64,000 nucleotides of DNA from Glossina fuscipes (lineage: Eukaryota > Arthropoda > Insecta > Diptera > Glossinidae): contig NW_023998517.1 in assembly GCF_014805625.2 (NCBI RefSeq), positions 1,160,342-1,224,341 on the forward strand, written 5' to 3'. Below, one piece after another: positions 1 through 12,640 of the stretch. The stretch's first letter is position 1; each line of letters begins with the position of its first letter. Both the position numbers and the translations under genes were made by a program. The notes under the pieces are model-generated. The model was not told the origin of the DNA. It saw only the letters and a program-made list of their open reading frames with translations, and did not search any database.

Positions 1-1620
1 TGCACAGAAAGTAATATTTGGTGAGAATTATTGGTAAGTTTCAAGTCAAAAGAAAGTTTCGGACCAACTTTGTCCGAAATTACGCTTCATATTGTGAATT
101 TCGTTCTTGTTTAGATATGTAATTTGGGGAATAGCGCATTTTACGAATTTTCTTGGATTATATTGAGCAACTAGTAGCTGATTGCTGTAAAAATGTGTTT
201 CCACACAACTTTAGTTTAAATTCATTGTATTTTAGGAACAATTGCAGATTTACTTTAAATTATTACTTTGAATGCAAAGCTATCGAGTACAAGTCTTATT
301 ATTATTTTTATTTACCTGGCAGGTTACTTTTTAGTTGCCTAGCAAGAAATTTATTTTTAAGTGCATGTCTGCATTCGTGTTACTTCCAGATTTCTGATGA
401 AATGTAAATCGGACGATATTTTGCTCATTTATTACCTAATTGTCGCTTATTCAGAACTTTAAGAAGACAGTATTTATGTTAATTTGAAATTTTGAAATGT
501 ATATAATATATCCGGACGTTCTTTTAGTTCGAAACGGAGATTTTACCAGTATGGCTGCCGATTCTTAAGCTTTATAAAACTTTTATATATAAATTATGTA
601 TGGTATATAATATGCATATATACATGTATAAATGTATATAATATAACTTATGCGATATAATGGCAAATTTGCAAGAACATAATCAAAATATTTTGCTGTC
701 TTGATAGACTAGTGCGCGCGTTTTTTCAACTCCCTACCTAATCGAAATATTGCATACGACCTTGATTCTATACACATGTACATATGTGCAACTAAGAAAC
801 TCCTTGTGCTCGCTGTATGTGCTCCACTTTTGGTGTTGTGTTTTTAGTTCAATATATGCCAGCCCAAGACATAAATCAATGTCAACCATAATCATTTAAA
901 ATCAATCAAAATGCGAGCGCTTCGACTAAACTGAAATTAGTCCGTCCGCTATATGGCTCTTATGATACTTTAAATGGCTGACTTGGTCGATTGAGTCACT
1001 TGGAGTTTAGCTTAACACAGCAAATAACAGTTTCAAATACTCTAAAGCATACACAAATAGGTGTATGGGAGTATGCGCGTCTCCCTTCACTCGTGTCTGT
1101 GTGCGTGTATGTACGTGTGTGTTTGTGAATGTGTGGACGCGAGAGACTATCTCCCGTCTATGATCTTTGATGGTCAATTCAAGTTACATGTACGTATGAA
1201 TTGAATGGGTTTTTCTTTCTTCATCGAGCACATGACTGTATTCGTTTAGTGCCAAGTGTTGTGTTGCTGCTTATGAAAGGAAATTTTGCAAAAAGAAAAT
1301 AAATAGAAATAAATTTATTTATTTATTTTTTTTTTGAGCACAGATAACGCTTAAAATGCTTTGAATTTTTATAGGTGTGCGTGTGTGCGTGTGTGCGTAG
1401 TGTCAGTACATTAATATACCGATAGTTAAACTAAAACCGTTTCAACATTATAGTTGTCTATGTCTAATACCTGAACAAAATTGACTGACCGGCCGGAATG
1501 ACTGACAGTTTTAATAACCAAATGACTTGAGTTGTGCTTACTTATCACTACTGCATGCAAAACAACATATAAATCAGCAATCTCGTCGTATGTCGGAGCA
1601 AGCATATGCTTGAATGTATG

Positions 1621-1643
1621 TTTTTTTTTTTTTTTTTTTTTTT
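1621..1643. repeat. poly-T homopolymer (23 T)
   Basis: This is an uninterrupted run of T. It could be the tail of an old retroposed copy on the minus strand, but no matching body is visible next to it. Confidence 0.95.
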
Positions 1644-2844
1644 GTTAATTCTAAACATGGCATTACCACCGGGTCTGTAATTTTCATTCATTTCATATCC
1701 AATTTTTTTTTAACATAAATCGCATTCAGCAAGTTTAAGAGGCAGCGTGTTCCAATCGCCCCAAATAAACACACAAAATCGTTTTACTCAATACCATTAC
1801 GTTTTGTTCGTTTTCATATTGTTTTGTTGTCTTTAGCATACTATACGATCATAGTCTTGCGTTTTGATTGTCCTTAGATTAAGTTTCCAGATTAGACAGC
1901 ATTCATAAGTTTTTCAAGTTGCTTTAAGCGTTTGCGGACATGTTATAATAGTAACAGTTTACACGTATTTATTTTTATGTGTTAACAAATTAAATAAAAT
2001 TATTTTCATAGAAAAAAAAAAAAAAAATACTGGTAGTCAGTAAGTTCGGTCATGTGCAATTTTCATATAACTGATTAAAGATAAGTATAAACACGAGAAA
2101 AATAATACTTTACTCAGCCTGAATATCTTTTCTATAATTATCTCCACTTTCAGGCTTAAACTTATTTTTTTATTTGTTCTTTCTACTATCGAAGAACGAA
2201 AGTATACTCGATTGAGCATTGCATTTGTAACATCTGTATATATACATATACACCATATATATAATTGATAGTTTGTAATGTGTTGACTCATAACTGTCTT
2301 CCGTACAGGTAGACTTCACACCAGCTCTTTACTTAGCACAGACGGATAAGTTTGCATTTACATTCCCTACATAACCTTACGTAACTGTTCATACATAAGT
2401 TTGATTTGCTTAAGAGTTCGGGCCAATTGAACCAAGTCCTCGCAAAATTTGATAAAGATAACTTAAGCATAAACGATAATGTTTCAAGTCAAGTGCGTTA
2501 ACCTAGAGTCATGGTATATATTATAATACAAACGTAATGGTTTTAATTAATACAAGCATATGGCGTCGCTTTGAAGACAGAAAATGACCGAGATCCCACA
2601 ACAAATTCTCCCAAAGTATAAAATAATGAAAATTTAAAACTCCATGTTGAACCACAAGTACGTATACAGGGATTGAAAGGATTTCTTTTGGCGAAAAAGT
2701 AATTCCCTTGTTTTTGATTTGAGGAAACACAGAAAAGTTACAAAACTTCTGGACAAATTTTATGCAACTTAATCGACTGCAAGTGCAGAACGTCTCTGTA
2801 GAACCTCAAGCAATTACTTAGTTAGTAGGAGAGCCTTCTTCACT

Positions 2845-2877
2845 AGTACTATAGATACTCGCAACGGCTATAGTACT
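2845..2877. repeat. small perfect inverted repeat (10-bp arms)
   Basis: The arm AGTACTATAG at 2845-2854 is the exact reverse complement of CTATAGTACT at 2868-2877, around a 13-base loop. It could form a hairpin in single-stranded DNA or RNA. The stem is too short for a typical animal microRNA precursor. A run of this size can occur by chance in 64 kb, so no function is claimed. Confidence 0.7.
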
Positions 2878-4748
2878 ATGGTAAGTGTTACCAAAGTCAA
2901 TGCCGAAGAAGTTGCTGGCCCGCGATTTCGGTTAATTAGAAGGAAGACAAGATTTCTTAAGTAACATATGATATATGGGCAGTTGACTTCGAAATATCGC
3001 CAGTAATTTCTTATCCAAATTCTTCTCCCTTCTTCACCGTCCTAATCGATTATTGTACCATCATCTTCTTTAGAGTGGCGGCGTTACTCTAATTTAACGA
3101 AAATTTTGTTTTTTTTTTTTTTAAACTATTAGCTTTCACATAGTAAACGTGCCAGCGAAACACGAGTAAGGGAGAGTAGTTCTTTAAATTTGACAGGGTC
3201 CCTACCAGGGTTTCCTGGAGAAAAATATCCATGACAGATCAAGATTTTTTCGTTACGGCATTAATTGAAAAAGATCTTGCAGGTGTGTGTTTAGAGCATT
3301 TTTAAAAAAGTAAAATAAACCTCCTATGTGGCGCTGAGCTACGCATAAAAACTAAGCATTGTAGCCCATGTGTCATATATATGTGTAAACATAAATTCTC
3401 GGCAAACATTTGCCATATGTACATGACCTTAGACTGTAGTAAATGGTTAGGTCACATATATGTCACATCAACCAGAAGTACTGTTTCCGTTGCCACAGGT
3501 AGCGTAGAATAAGCACTTTTTCGACTTTATCAGAGGAAGCCAATGGGTTCGAACCTTTCATCATTAACTTCATGCTTGAAGCAGCCTGAAAATTTTTAAC
3601 AAATTTGACTTTCTTTCGCTACCGAACACTAATGAAGTAATGATTAGATGGTTGGTAATAAATTGATTCTTGGCAAATGCTTCCCAGCATTCCTGGTGAT
3701 AGACTTTGAAGACTTTTGCTTTGTAAATGCTTACTGGAGGCGTTATAAAGTCAATAATAATTAAGAAGAAGAATTAGGAAAGGTTATCAAAAGAATAATG
3801 AGATAAGGATGGATTTGCTTTAGTAAAATAGTTGCCAATATCAAAAATATCGTCCAAACGATTTGGAATATTCCTTTGCGTTTTTTAATCTAATTTCAAC
3901 AAGGGGTTTGACAAGTCATTTCAACTAAATGCGATAAATGATTTCAAAGAGCTAACTAGAAGAAGATTAAAGAAAACTATTCAAACTTTTTCATAGAATT
4001 CCATGACTTTCATAAATATATAATTTGTACATACTGTGTATATACACCCCTTGCAAAGTTTGAAAGCAAAAAGCGTATTATATTTCCATTACTTTTTACT
4101 GCACATATCTTAAAGCGCTCCTTGAAATTATTAGAATTTTTATTCACAGTTCCTCATCTTGAACAAATAGAATTAGTGTTGGAACTCTTGTTTTTTATAC
4201 TTCAGTGAATTAAATGAACTATTAACAGCTTGTTTGTTCAAACAAATTTATTTTATTTGCATTAAGTTTTACTTCACAAAAAAGTCTTCCTAAAGAAACA
4301 CAAAAAGGCATAAGAAGAAGCAAAATGCATGCATGTTATGTGATCAGTCAGCTGTAATGAGATCGTAGTTATCGATTATTAAACGCTTAAAAAGGACATT
4401 AACGATCAAAGAGTTCGTGTCACTACAGAATGGTTATGCATAACAAAGTCTGAAGCTGTCAAAGTATAAACGACACAAGAAGGCCGGATAGTGTCAGTGG
4501 ATCCCTTTGCTTCGAGCTTTAACTTCATATTTCTAACAGATTGCATTTATTACGTAACGTATGACGAGGGAAGGTATTACTTTTTGGTTTGTAAATCTAC
4601 AAGTAGTTTCGTAATGTCTCCCCCTAACAGTGACTTCCCTATATAGTGATTATGATTCAGTTACTATTCTATATTAACCTTTCCCGTCGTCATTAAAATA
4701 AGTTCGATGCGCTTATCCTGTTATCTGTTTAAATTTTTAATGGGGAAG

Positions 4749-4805
4749 ACAGAAAGAGAAACAGAGAGAGAGGGGGAGAGAGAGAGAGAGAGAGAGAGAG
4801 GGAGA
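4749..4805. repeat. (GA)n microsatellite
   Basis: A purine-only GA-rich tract is followed by an uninterrupted GA run from about 4776 to 4800. It encodes the Arg-Glu repeats of a 64-codon frame at 4707-4901, which I do not regard as a gene. GAGAG is the core binding site of GAGA factor in flies, so the tract might be bound, but nothing else here points to regulation. A second A/G-rich stretch follows at about 4930-4970. Confidence 0.95.
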
Positions 4806-7591
4806 TACTATTTGAAAAGCAAATGCGCAGGATCGATTATGCAGACGATACATTCATTCCATGGAACTTGTTTGCCCCATCTGAACGTAACTGTTATATA
4901 AGGCTTTAGAGTAGTCCTAATGAAACTTCCAAAAAAAAAAAAAAGAAAGAAAGAGAGGAAAGAAGAGAAAAAAACAACCTGTACTTAAACACCACATGTG
5001 GCGAAAGGTATCCTCTTTTTCTTCATCTATTACATATGATGATGGCCAGGAAAACTACATTTAACTGATGCGATATTTACTCGTTGCGATCAGAACATAA
5101 TTCATGTCGCCATAATAATGTATATTAAATTTTATATGTTTTCAACGTAATAATAAATTTATGTACTTGTTAAGATCCATCGATCTCTGACATAAAGAAA
5201 ATAAAGAAGAAACAATTTTTAAGAAAAACATTATCGAAGTATCATATAACAACTTTATCCATCAGGTGATTTCTCTGCGCCTGTACACAACTGTGTGCCC
5301 CGAGAACACACGCTTACAGAGACCGAAAATTTAACAAGTGCATTACATTACTGTTAACAGTGAGGTAAATAAACAACCTTATAATAACACTTTTAATGAT
5401 GATTATGGCTATGATGTTCTTTTGCTCTTTATCAACAAACAAAAAAGTTCGACTGACTGGAGCTGAAGGGCTTAGCAGAGCCGAGGGCCTTTTTAAACCA
5501 TTTGCTTTTTTTTTTTAACCGAATTGAAAATTAATTTAATTCTTTAGCTCTTTCGTTCAATATAGAATACAATTTCGCTCAAAAGCTTGAAGTTTTATCA
5601 ACGATCACACAACTCCGTGTTAGACTGTCTGCTTTGTGCTTTCTGCTTTTATTTAATTCGGGGGCCCCTTAAGATGATTGGGCCTGTAATGAGAAATTCT
5701 TATCAAGCAAGATAGAATCCCATGCGTTTGTCACTCACGTTATGTCTTATCGATATCGCAATAATAAAAACTGACCCAAACAACAATGTGTGAATATAAC
5801 AACTCAATTTTCGATTTTTATTAAGACCAAATTGTGCAACTACAACATAAATAAACCAGTAAAGTAACAATAATAACGAATGTATCAGTCAGCAGACAAA
5901 CAACTAACAAGCACAAGCACAAGCACTAACCGGGTAAATAATTCTTACAGAAAATATTTTCTAGATGCTTTTGTTGTCATCATTGTCGTGAAAACGTATG
6001 TTCAGTCAGCCACTGACGAACTAAGCTTTGTGCATGTATAGTATAGAGCTGGCGTAAGTTTGAATTGTGGCAGCGCATTATTCGTGGGTAGCACAGTAGA
6101 GCACCGTAGCACAAGTAGTTTTCTGTTACCGATTGCGTACATATACGCCTTTGCACCATTCATCGAATTGTCTGTAAAATTGCATGCGTTATACGTGAAA
6201 ATATTGCGTACGCACATACACATATATGTATATATTCAGTTTTTGTCTTTAATAAAATGTACAATTGTTCCAAAAAGGCGATTGTTAGTTCGACTGCTGG
6301 TCGAACAGAGACTGTCGGCTTTGTTTTTTGCGCGCCTTTTTTTTTCTTTTTTTTTTTTTGCAGAGCGCAAGTGCGTAAGTTATGTAAACGCTTTTTTGAT
6401 ATTGATGTTTTTCTTCGCATTTGTTGATCAGGAATTGCTAGTTTTGTGGACAACCTGTTGAGTTTGTTGACGTTAATTTGCTGTTATTGTTGTTGTTATT
6501 GTTGTAGCTTTTTAATTTTGATCCAACTTTTTCTCAAAGATATATTTTAGACAATCACTTGGTGAGTATCTAGCTAACAGAAGAGAAGTCTTGCAGAGAA
6601 TGTTATTCACACTAAAAAATTATCACATTAGTCTAAGTCAAAACAAGACATGGCAGAGATTATCAACTTTTACCTTTCAATAAAAAAACAAAAGACATTT
6701 GTTGTTGTTCTGGAAGATCTGTAAAGTTTTACATATGTCTCGCTATGTGCTTAACCAGTATAATATTCTCAGCAATTTTAACATCTGTTTGTCGCTCATT
6801 ATACCTGCCCTGCTTGTCTCTACAAATGCCTTTTACTTATTGCGCCAACTAACTGCCCGTTTTTCCTTTTCCTTTCGTGCAACTAACTCTTCGTCTATGC
6901 AAGTCCTTATGTTCTTCTATATCTGCCTTGCCAGCGTCCACCTGTCCGTGTTTTCATTCTGTTATCCGCCAATCTACAGCTCTATCCATCCCAAAGTCGA
7001 TCCATCCGTCAATTGTTTGTTTTTTATCGTCTGTTTGTTGGAAACGCATTATTTCATAAAGAATATGAATGTGAATGCTTTGGGATATATAAGGACTTAG
7101 ATGATCTCATGACCTATCAAAATCAATCCACACGTCATTTTAAATCTCAGTCTGAAATTCGGGGCAAGAGTGTTTATCGAATCCTTATAAACACGTCGTG
7201 AAATATTGCTAAACTTGCGAATAATCTGGGCAGCTCAACGAAATATTAAGATAAACATTTGATAAACACCAAGTCCAATAGAAGGACATGCGCTAATCAG
7301 TCATCAGACGTCGGCATATACGCACAAGTTTACCTGAATTATATCTGAATTTTGATTTGTTTAAGACGCACTTAACACTAAACCCTCTTTTCAAGTTAAA
7401 AATATTTCATGGAAGCGATATAAACACTCTCAAGCTTTAAGGAAATTCTAAGCAAAAATCAGTTTTATTAACGTTAAAGAAAAGGTCTTTAAAAGGTTTA
7501 TGCACTATTTATTAATAACTTTCGTTAGGACAAAAGCAACACAAATATATATATGGAGAGGAAATTTTTAGAAAATTTTTCTTAAAAGCCA

Positions 7592-7629
7592 TTATATATA
7601 TATATGTATATATATATGTATATATATAC
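7592..7629. repeat. (TA)n microsatellite with TG interruptions
   Basis: Alternating TA is interrupted by single G bases, giving TATATG units. This is typical dipteran simple repeat DNA. Confidence 0.93.
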
Positions 7630-8811
7630 TTATATGTTCATGTATGTGTACGACTTTCTTGAACCTAAGCTAATATTTTCACCTTAATTGCGGCCATAAA
7701 TCAACTAAATTGTAGCTTTCACTCATTTTACTATTCACTCAACAACGTTAAGCTGCTTTAGTGTTGGTCGTATGTACATATATATAACTTAAACGACTAT
7801 GGAGTGTGATGTATCGTCGTCTAGTTGGATGATGTGGTGTTGTGTGCAAAGCAGTTTGCCAGTTTACCTAACTTTACTGCACGGTCATGTTTATAATCAT
7901 AGGTTTCTCTAAGCAATTTTCATTTTGATATAATAGAGCAGTACGCCAGCAGTTATACTTCCTGTTGCCTATTGTGTTCTTTCCTATTTTTTTTTTTTTT
8001 TTTCTGTTGTTCCTCCATGCCATTAAAAAAAAAAAGAATCCGGCCATTTCTTATAGTTTCTAAGATACGTTATTAATTTAAATTCATTTTAAATGCAAAG
8101 GAAAGAATAAAAAAAATTTCATATATAGAAGAGTTTTCTTTAATACGTTGGAAACGACTTTTGATAGTGAGCGCAAAATCGAACCATTTAAAACGTTTTC
8201 AAATAATAAAATATGATTAAGAAAATTATTCGAATTCAACCTAGAAAGTGTTATGCCAAGCTATGGCCGAATCTATTGAGATCTACTCAAAGTAAAATTT
8301 TTGGTAATCTTTTCCTTTTTTATTTAGATTAGACTTCCTGGTGTACTCTCATTGGAAAGTAAATCTCAAACGTACATAAGTTTATAAAATAGTTTATGAA
8401 AGTCGTTAAAAAAAAAAAACAAAAAAAAATCTCTTTTCTAAAATCTTTAACTTATAAGGGGCTCTCAAAGTCTAGCTTAATCAACTTTTATGAAACGATG
8501 TACAGTTATCACATTACATACGCAGTCTTGACCTGTCGTCCAAAACAAGACTTTGAAGCTTTAATTATTTCCTTATTCTAGAGCTGAGTATTTAAAAACA
8601 CGGCGTGACTGATGTTTATTCCTTAAAGGACGTTTCAAGTGAATTACTATGCGTCGCAAATGAAATGACAAATTAATGAATTCCCCCGGGCGGTAAGTAC
8701 GGAAAAGTATAAAGCTATAGGAAAATAAAAAGGACAGTGTCGATTGATTTATGACGATAATTAAATGGAACACTATAACAGCTTACCTGTTTGCGCACTT
8801 ATGCGGACACT

Positions 8812-8834
8812 TATATATATATATATATATATAT
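8812..8834. repeat. (TA)n microsatellite
   Basis: An uninterrupted alternating TA tract about 23 bases long, with unique sequence on both sides. Confidence 0.95.
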
Positions 8835-9265
8835 CCATATATTGCTGTTACAGTGAGTAAAATTTGAAACGCGAAAGGTGGTGTCTGAACAAGCATTTTT
8901 AAAACAAAAAATCACATGATTGCTGCTTTAATTGTTATTTTATTGGGCGCCAAGTTAGATAGTTAGTATATTATTTTTTTTTGAAAATAGTTTTGGAAAA
9001 AATACAAAGCAAGCTTTTTTTTTAAATCATTTATTAAAATTTTTGGAATTAGCAGTTGCTGCTACCTTGCTTTCATTAAAGGTAAATGCCAAGCCATAGC
9101 GCAACGTTTTTAAGTTATAACCAACTTTTATTAACTTGCCCTCAAGTATGTTCGTTCGAAACAGGCAAGATCGTGTTTCATTTACGTCCATTAAAAAAGG
9201 TAGAAACTGCTGACTAAAAACAGAAAATTCGAGTAAGGCATAGTATTCCGCATGCGTAGTCTACC

Positions 9266-9410
9266 AGATAACATCCGCGACTACGAAGTCAGCCACGCTC
9301 AAGTGCTTTAGAGTTTACTCTGATCGTAGCTGCAGCGTTTTCTCAATCGGTAAAGCCATAACGATTGCGCATTGGGCATGCACCCACTAGGCGCTTCTTT
9401 CTGATCGTCA
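9266..9410 (+). mobile_element. degenerate SINE relic (tRNA-derived family, copy 1)
   Basis: This matches the other members of the family in order: a CGACTACGAAGTC piece near 9278, then AGAGTTTACT at about 9310, GATCGTAGCTG near 9322, TCAATCGGTAAAG near 9344, and ATTGGGCATGCA near 9372. The same order and spacing is seen in the well-preserved copy at 53,130-53,390. The B box is lost. The copy is old and should be inactive. Confidence 0.65.
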
Positions 9411-12038
9411 GCGGGCCATACTTCGAATGGCTATAAAAGCAGTCTAGGGATTTAGAACAAAATGTAAATGTCAAGTTTCCAAAATCATTTAAAGGCTGAG
9501 AGGGGAAATTAGGCAAAACTCCTTATCAGGGAAATCTTAAAGTTCTACGTACGAGGCGGCCACAGGAACATAACTGCAGTTGTTTTGTGTTAGATAAGGA
9601 AACAACTATGTAGCATTTTTCACCGGCATTGAAGCTTGTTGTTCTTATATTTTAAACAAACTGCGTTAAACCAAATAAGTATCATTTTCAGCGATAACCT
9701 TTTCGTGTTTCCGGTAAAACCATTACGCTCCCCTGCTCATTGCAAAAATTCTGGAATTTGTGCACAACAAATTGAACCAAAAACGAGACCTTACTCACAC
9801 TCACGCACCTCTGTTGAAGTCAACTTTATGTCGTGGAGAGAGTTCTATGGAGAGCTAAACAAACGATACTCGGAGAAGCGGACACAATCAAAACAAACAA
9901 AAGTTTCTAGTCGACGCCTTCCGTAGCGATTTATCCGAGATGCCTTTTCTTTTATTCCGCCTTATAATCGCATCAATTGTTAAAAATAGAGAGTAAAATC
10001 AATCATGCGATCGGCGTAGAGCACTTCTTGCTTACAATCTTATTAAACATAAAACCTTATCTTATGAGGTGTCAATCCGGGCTTTGCCAACGTCTGTAGA
10101 CTTTCGTAGATGAAGCACAAAGAGTCAAAGCGAATCGATTTCTTTTCTTTTGAACGGGGATTCCTAGTTGGAAATTTGGGTCAATCAATTTTTTGCTATT
10201 AATCCATTCGCCACCCAAATAAAGGTCTGCTTTTCATGCTCAATCTTATGCATACTGTCCAAAACCATTTTTCGTCCATTTCTTAGTTCCACAACAATGT
10301 ATCATAGGATGAAAATCGCCGACTTTCGGCAATATTTTGAAGACTTTTAGCGACGACTGATCGATTAGACGCCACTCGTCTTAAATATGGAAATTTCCAG
10401 AAGAGAAAGGAGCAAATGGTTTAATATGATGCTAATATGAAGCTTTTTCAAGTTCAGTTGGGCAGAGTTATTCCATTTTAAAGCTGTCTATATGGAAAGA
10501 CCCGGTAACGCATTTTTGAGATGATAGATATTCATATTAGACTTCTTTTGCTTTGCAACTCAAACAATCGATCTTTCCCAGGTACATATATTTTCAAATA
10601 TTATACTCAAGTTTTTTTTTTCTTTCCAAGAGAATAAAACGCACACACGCACCACCATTCCGAATAATAAGTTCAAGCTTTTTTTTTTTTTAATTTTGCA
10701 ATGCTTTCTCCTCTTTTCGTTGGATTTTTATTATAATTTCACACGCAGCCGTAATCTTCAGTGCTTGTGTAAATTGTAAAATGATTACATCTTATAAGGT
10801 CATAAAATTAAATACAAATGGCTTTGTCGACATTTGTCTTCTGGCGTTGTTGCAAATATTCTTGTTGGTTTTAGAACAACTGTTGCTCTCTTTCCTTTTG
10901 CATTCTGAGCGTTTGGTTTTTTTTTTATTTTTTATTTTTTTTATGTACAGATGTACATCTATACATATACATTTATCTTCTTATTTATACTTGCATTTGT
11001 ATTTTTATGAGCTTTTTTTTTTTCTTGTCTACTCTTGTGAGATTTAATAATAATTTCATTTCAATTGGTGGTCATAGAAATGAAAGGCGTGCACAGGATA
11101 GATTAATTTGTAAGTGTTTAAGTTGAATGAATTTTTAAGTTGTGTACAAAGTACTTTTAGCAAACTTAGTAAACCGGATATATATGTATATAGGTAAAGG
11201 TATAGATAGATACAGTTGTATATCTATAGGTATATGCCATCATAGAAGTGCAATAAAAACGCAGGAGGAACACAAAAATATGCGACAGATTATGTGGTGT
11301 TTGGATATTTCCAAGTAAAGTAAGACTCTATAATAAGTTATTCATATTCGTATGTACATTTGTGCGCGAGCTTTTACACCCACACAGTCGAGACGACGGA
11401 TTGCAAACCTCGAAACTTTACTTGTAATATCTCTCCACATCCTTGTATGAAAATAGACAGGATCTCTAGCCAAAACCATGCCTAATATGTTCCGATAGAA
11501 GGCGTGAGAGTATCAGGTCCGTATACCCACGTTCAATTTCTAATGCGATAGGCGACACCTGCATTAGAGTTGACATGCGGCCGTAGCTACGAATGAATGC
11601 TCGATCGATAGAGACGTAGACTTCTACTAAGCGGACGTATACACACACGTTGCAAGTAAACCTTTTTTCGCCGCTTCTTTCTTCCAAACCAGCACCGCGC
11701 TTACACGCGAGTAAGTGACATTGCTTAAGCGGCCGGTCGTTAAAGAAAAAACAAAACTATTAGCAGATATCGATCTGATCGTAACTGAGATCCATCGATC
11801 GAATGTAGTTTTTCTAGTTTTCTCAAAGACCTGTCATACTGAAATTTTTGATTATTCAAAATTACTAAATTGCCGAACTGCCAAAACCAACTTAACCAAA
11901 ATGATTCCTTTTGATTTCGTACAGGATATGAAGTGAAAAGCTTACGACCTCGGATTCGCCTCTAAATACCGCACACCATTGCGCTTAATGCTATTATTTA
12001 TACAACAACTTTTCAAAATAGCGCATAACATGCAAAGT
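9411..12038. other. gene-free DNA
   Basis: I see no gene. A TATAAAAG motif at about 9432 has no convincing initiator at the expected distance. T-rich low-complexity tracts lie near 10,610-10,690 and 10,917-11,025. The patch at 11,460-11,700 is visibly richer in G and C than its surroundings and carries a 73-codon minus-strand frame with a chance zinc-finger-linker-like start; it has no finger histidines and is not called. Confidence 0.55.
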
Positions 12039-12039
12039 G

Positions 12040-12206
12040 GTTGAAAAAGTGGTCCGACCAGAATCATTTTCAGTAGTGTGCGTTGTTGGATCAAAACACA
12101 TCGGGATATCAAATTTAATCAAAATACGCCAAAAATTGCCCATATAGATAAACCGGCGGACAGACAAGCTTAAGATCATTATCGGTATCTATCGGTATAA
12201 TTCAAG
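12040..12206 (+). mobile_element. GTCY-type dispersed repeat (mini-me/DINE-like), copy 1
   Basis: The copy begins with AGTGGTCCGACC, continues with an ATCAAATTTAATCAAAATA-type block, then reaches a GGCGGACAGACAAGCTTA block, which is the GTCY tract read on the other strand. It ends in ATCGGTATAATTC. This order matches at least eight other copies in the window. The family has no coding capacity. In flies, non-autonomous elements with a GTCY proto-microsatellite have been described as mini-me/DINE-1-like; membership is inferred from this hallmark. Confidence 0.65.
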
Positions 12207-12424
12207 TTGTGTGTGTTTCAAGTTCATCTGGTTTTTGTTTACATCCGCACGCGCTTAATACGCCTTGTGGCGTGGAGTGTAAAAATGAGCTGAAGTTTCC
12301 TGTCAGCGCATATGAAAACCTATCAAGAAGTAGTTAAGAAAGGCGGAGTCGATGTACCCCAGTTTCAAACTTTAATTCAATAGGCTATACTTTAGTGGAG
12401 ATTGCCGATCGAGCGCACAGATCG

Positions 12425-12640
12425 CAGCCAATGGCCCCACTCTCCAACTCTATTTTTCTCTCTCTTCCATTCTCTCTCTCTCCTTCTTTCTCTCTCTCGT
12501 CCCACTTAAATAGCATTCTGTGCGCCAACGGATCTACAGCGATCTGAACAAGTGGTGATCAGAAGGGGCAGACGTCTGGTAAGTACGTTGGGCATGGCAG
12601 AACGTCCCGTTCGAGCTGCAACAAGTGTCCAAAATGGCAT
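12425..12640. promoter_or_regulatory. candidate Polycomb-response-like or promoter-like patch
   Basis: Within about 215 bases there is a dense CT tract with many CTCTC units (12,457-12,498, GAGA-factor type sites on the other strand). There are also three ATGGC motifs (PHO/YY1 core GCCAT on the minus strand) at about 12,431, 12,594 and 12,634. The last lies in AAAATGGC, the reverse of the extended PHO consensus GCCATTTT. A CCAAT motif lies at 12,428. A TTAAATAG box at 12,506 and a strong 5' splice motif GGTAAGTAC at 12,578 could instead mark the first exon of a transcript on the plus strand. No coding frame supports an exon. Both readings are inference. Confidence 0.3.

Larger units (their letters stand above)
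1..4748. other. gene-free AT-rich DNA
   Basis: I see no gene here. The stretch holds an AT-rich patch near 540-660, a GT-rich patch near 1085-1135, a 23-base T run at 1621-1643, an A run near 2011-2027 and a T run near 3110-3121. The open frames are short (84 codons at most) and show no recognisable domain. A small perfect inverted repeat at 2845-2877 is listed separately. A short motif at 941-951 resembles the GTCY tract of the dispersed repeats below, but nothing around it matches their consensus. Confidence 0.6.
4806..9265. other. gene-free DNA with scattered simple repeats
   Basis: I see no gene. Two overlapping frames of up to 133 codons (6060-6461 and 6699-7100) are hydrophobic, AT-driven and lack any recognisable motif. 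The stretch also contains TTG/TTA trinucleotide DNA near 6480-6505, a T run near 7987-8003, and the TA tracts listed separately. A strong 5' splice-site-like motif on the minus strand at about 8781-8789 stands alone. Confidence 0.55.

Noticed and set aside
6060..6461. 133-codon plus-strand frame
   Set aside because: It is hydrophobic and Phe-rich from T runs, with an overlapping 97-codon frame on the opposite strand and no domain.
9425..9475. TATAAAAG motif near 9,432 as a promoter
   Set aside because: No initiator or downstream element at the proper distance and no exon follows.
11466..11687. Minus-strand frame starting with a zinc-finger-linker-like GEKRFTCNVC
   Set aside because: The linker-like piece and CxxC pair are present, but no histidine pair follows at the required spacing and no second finger exists.
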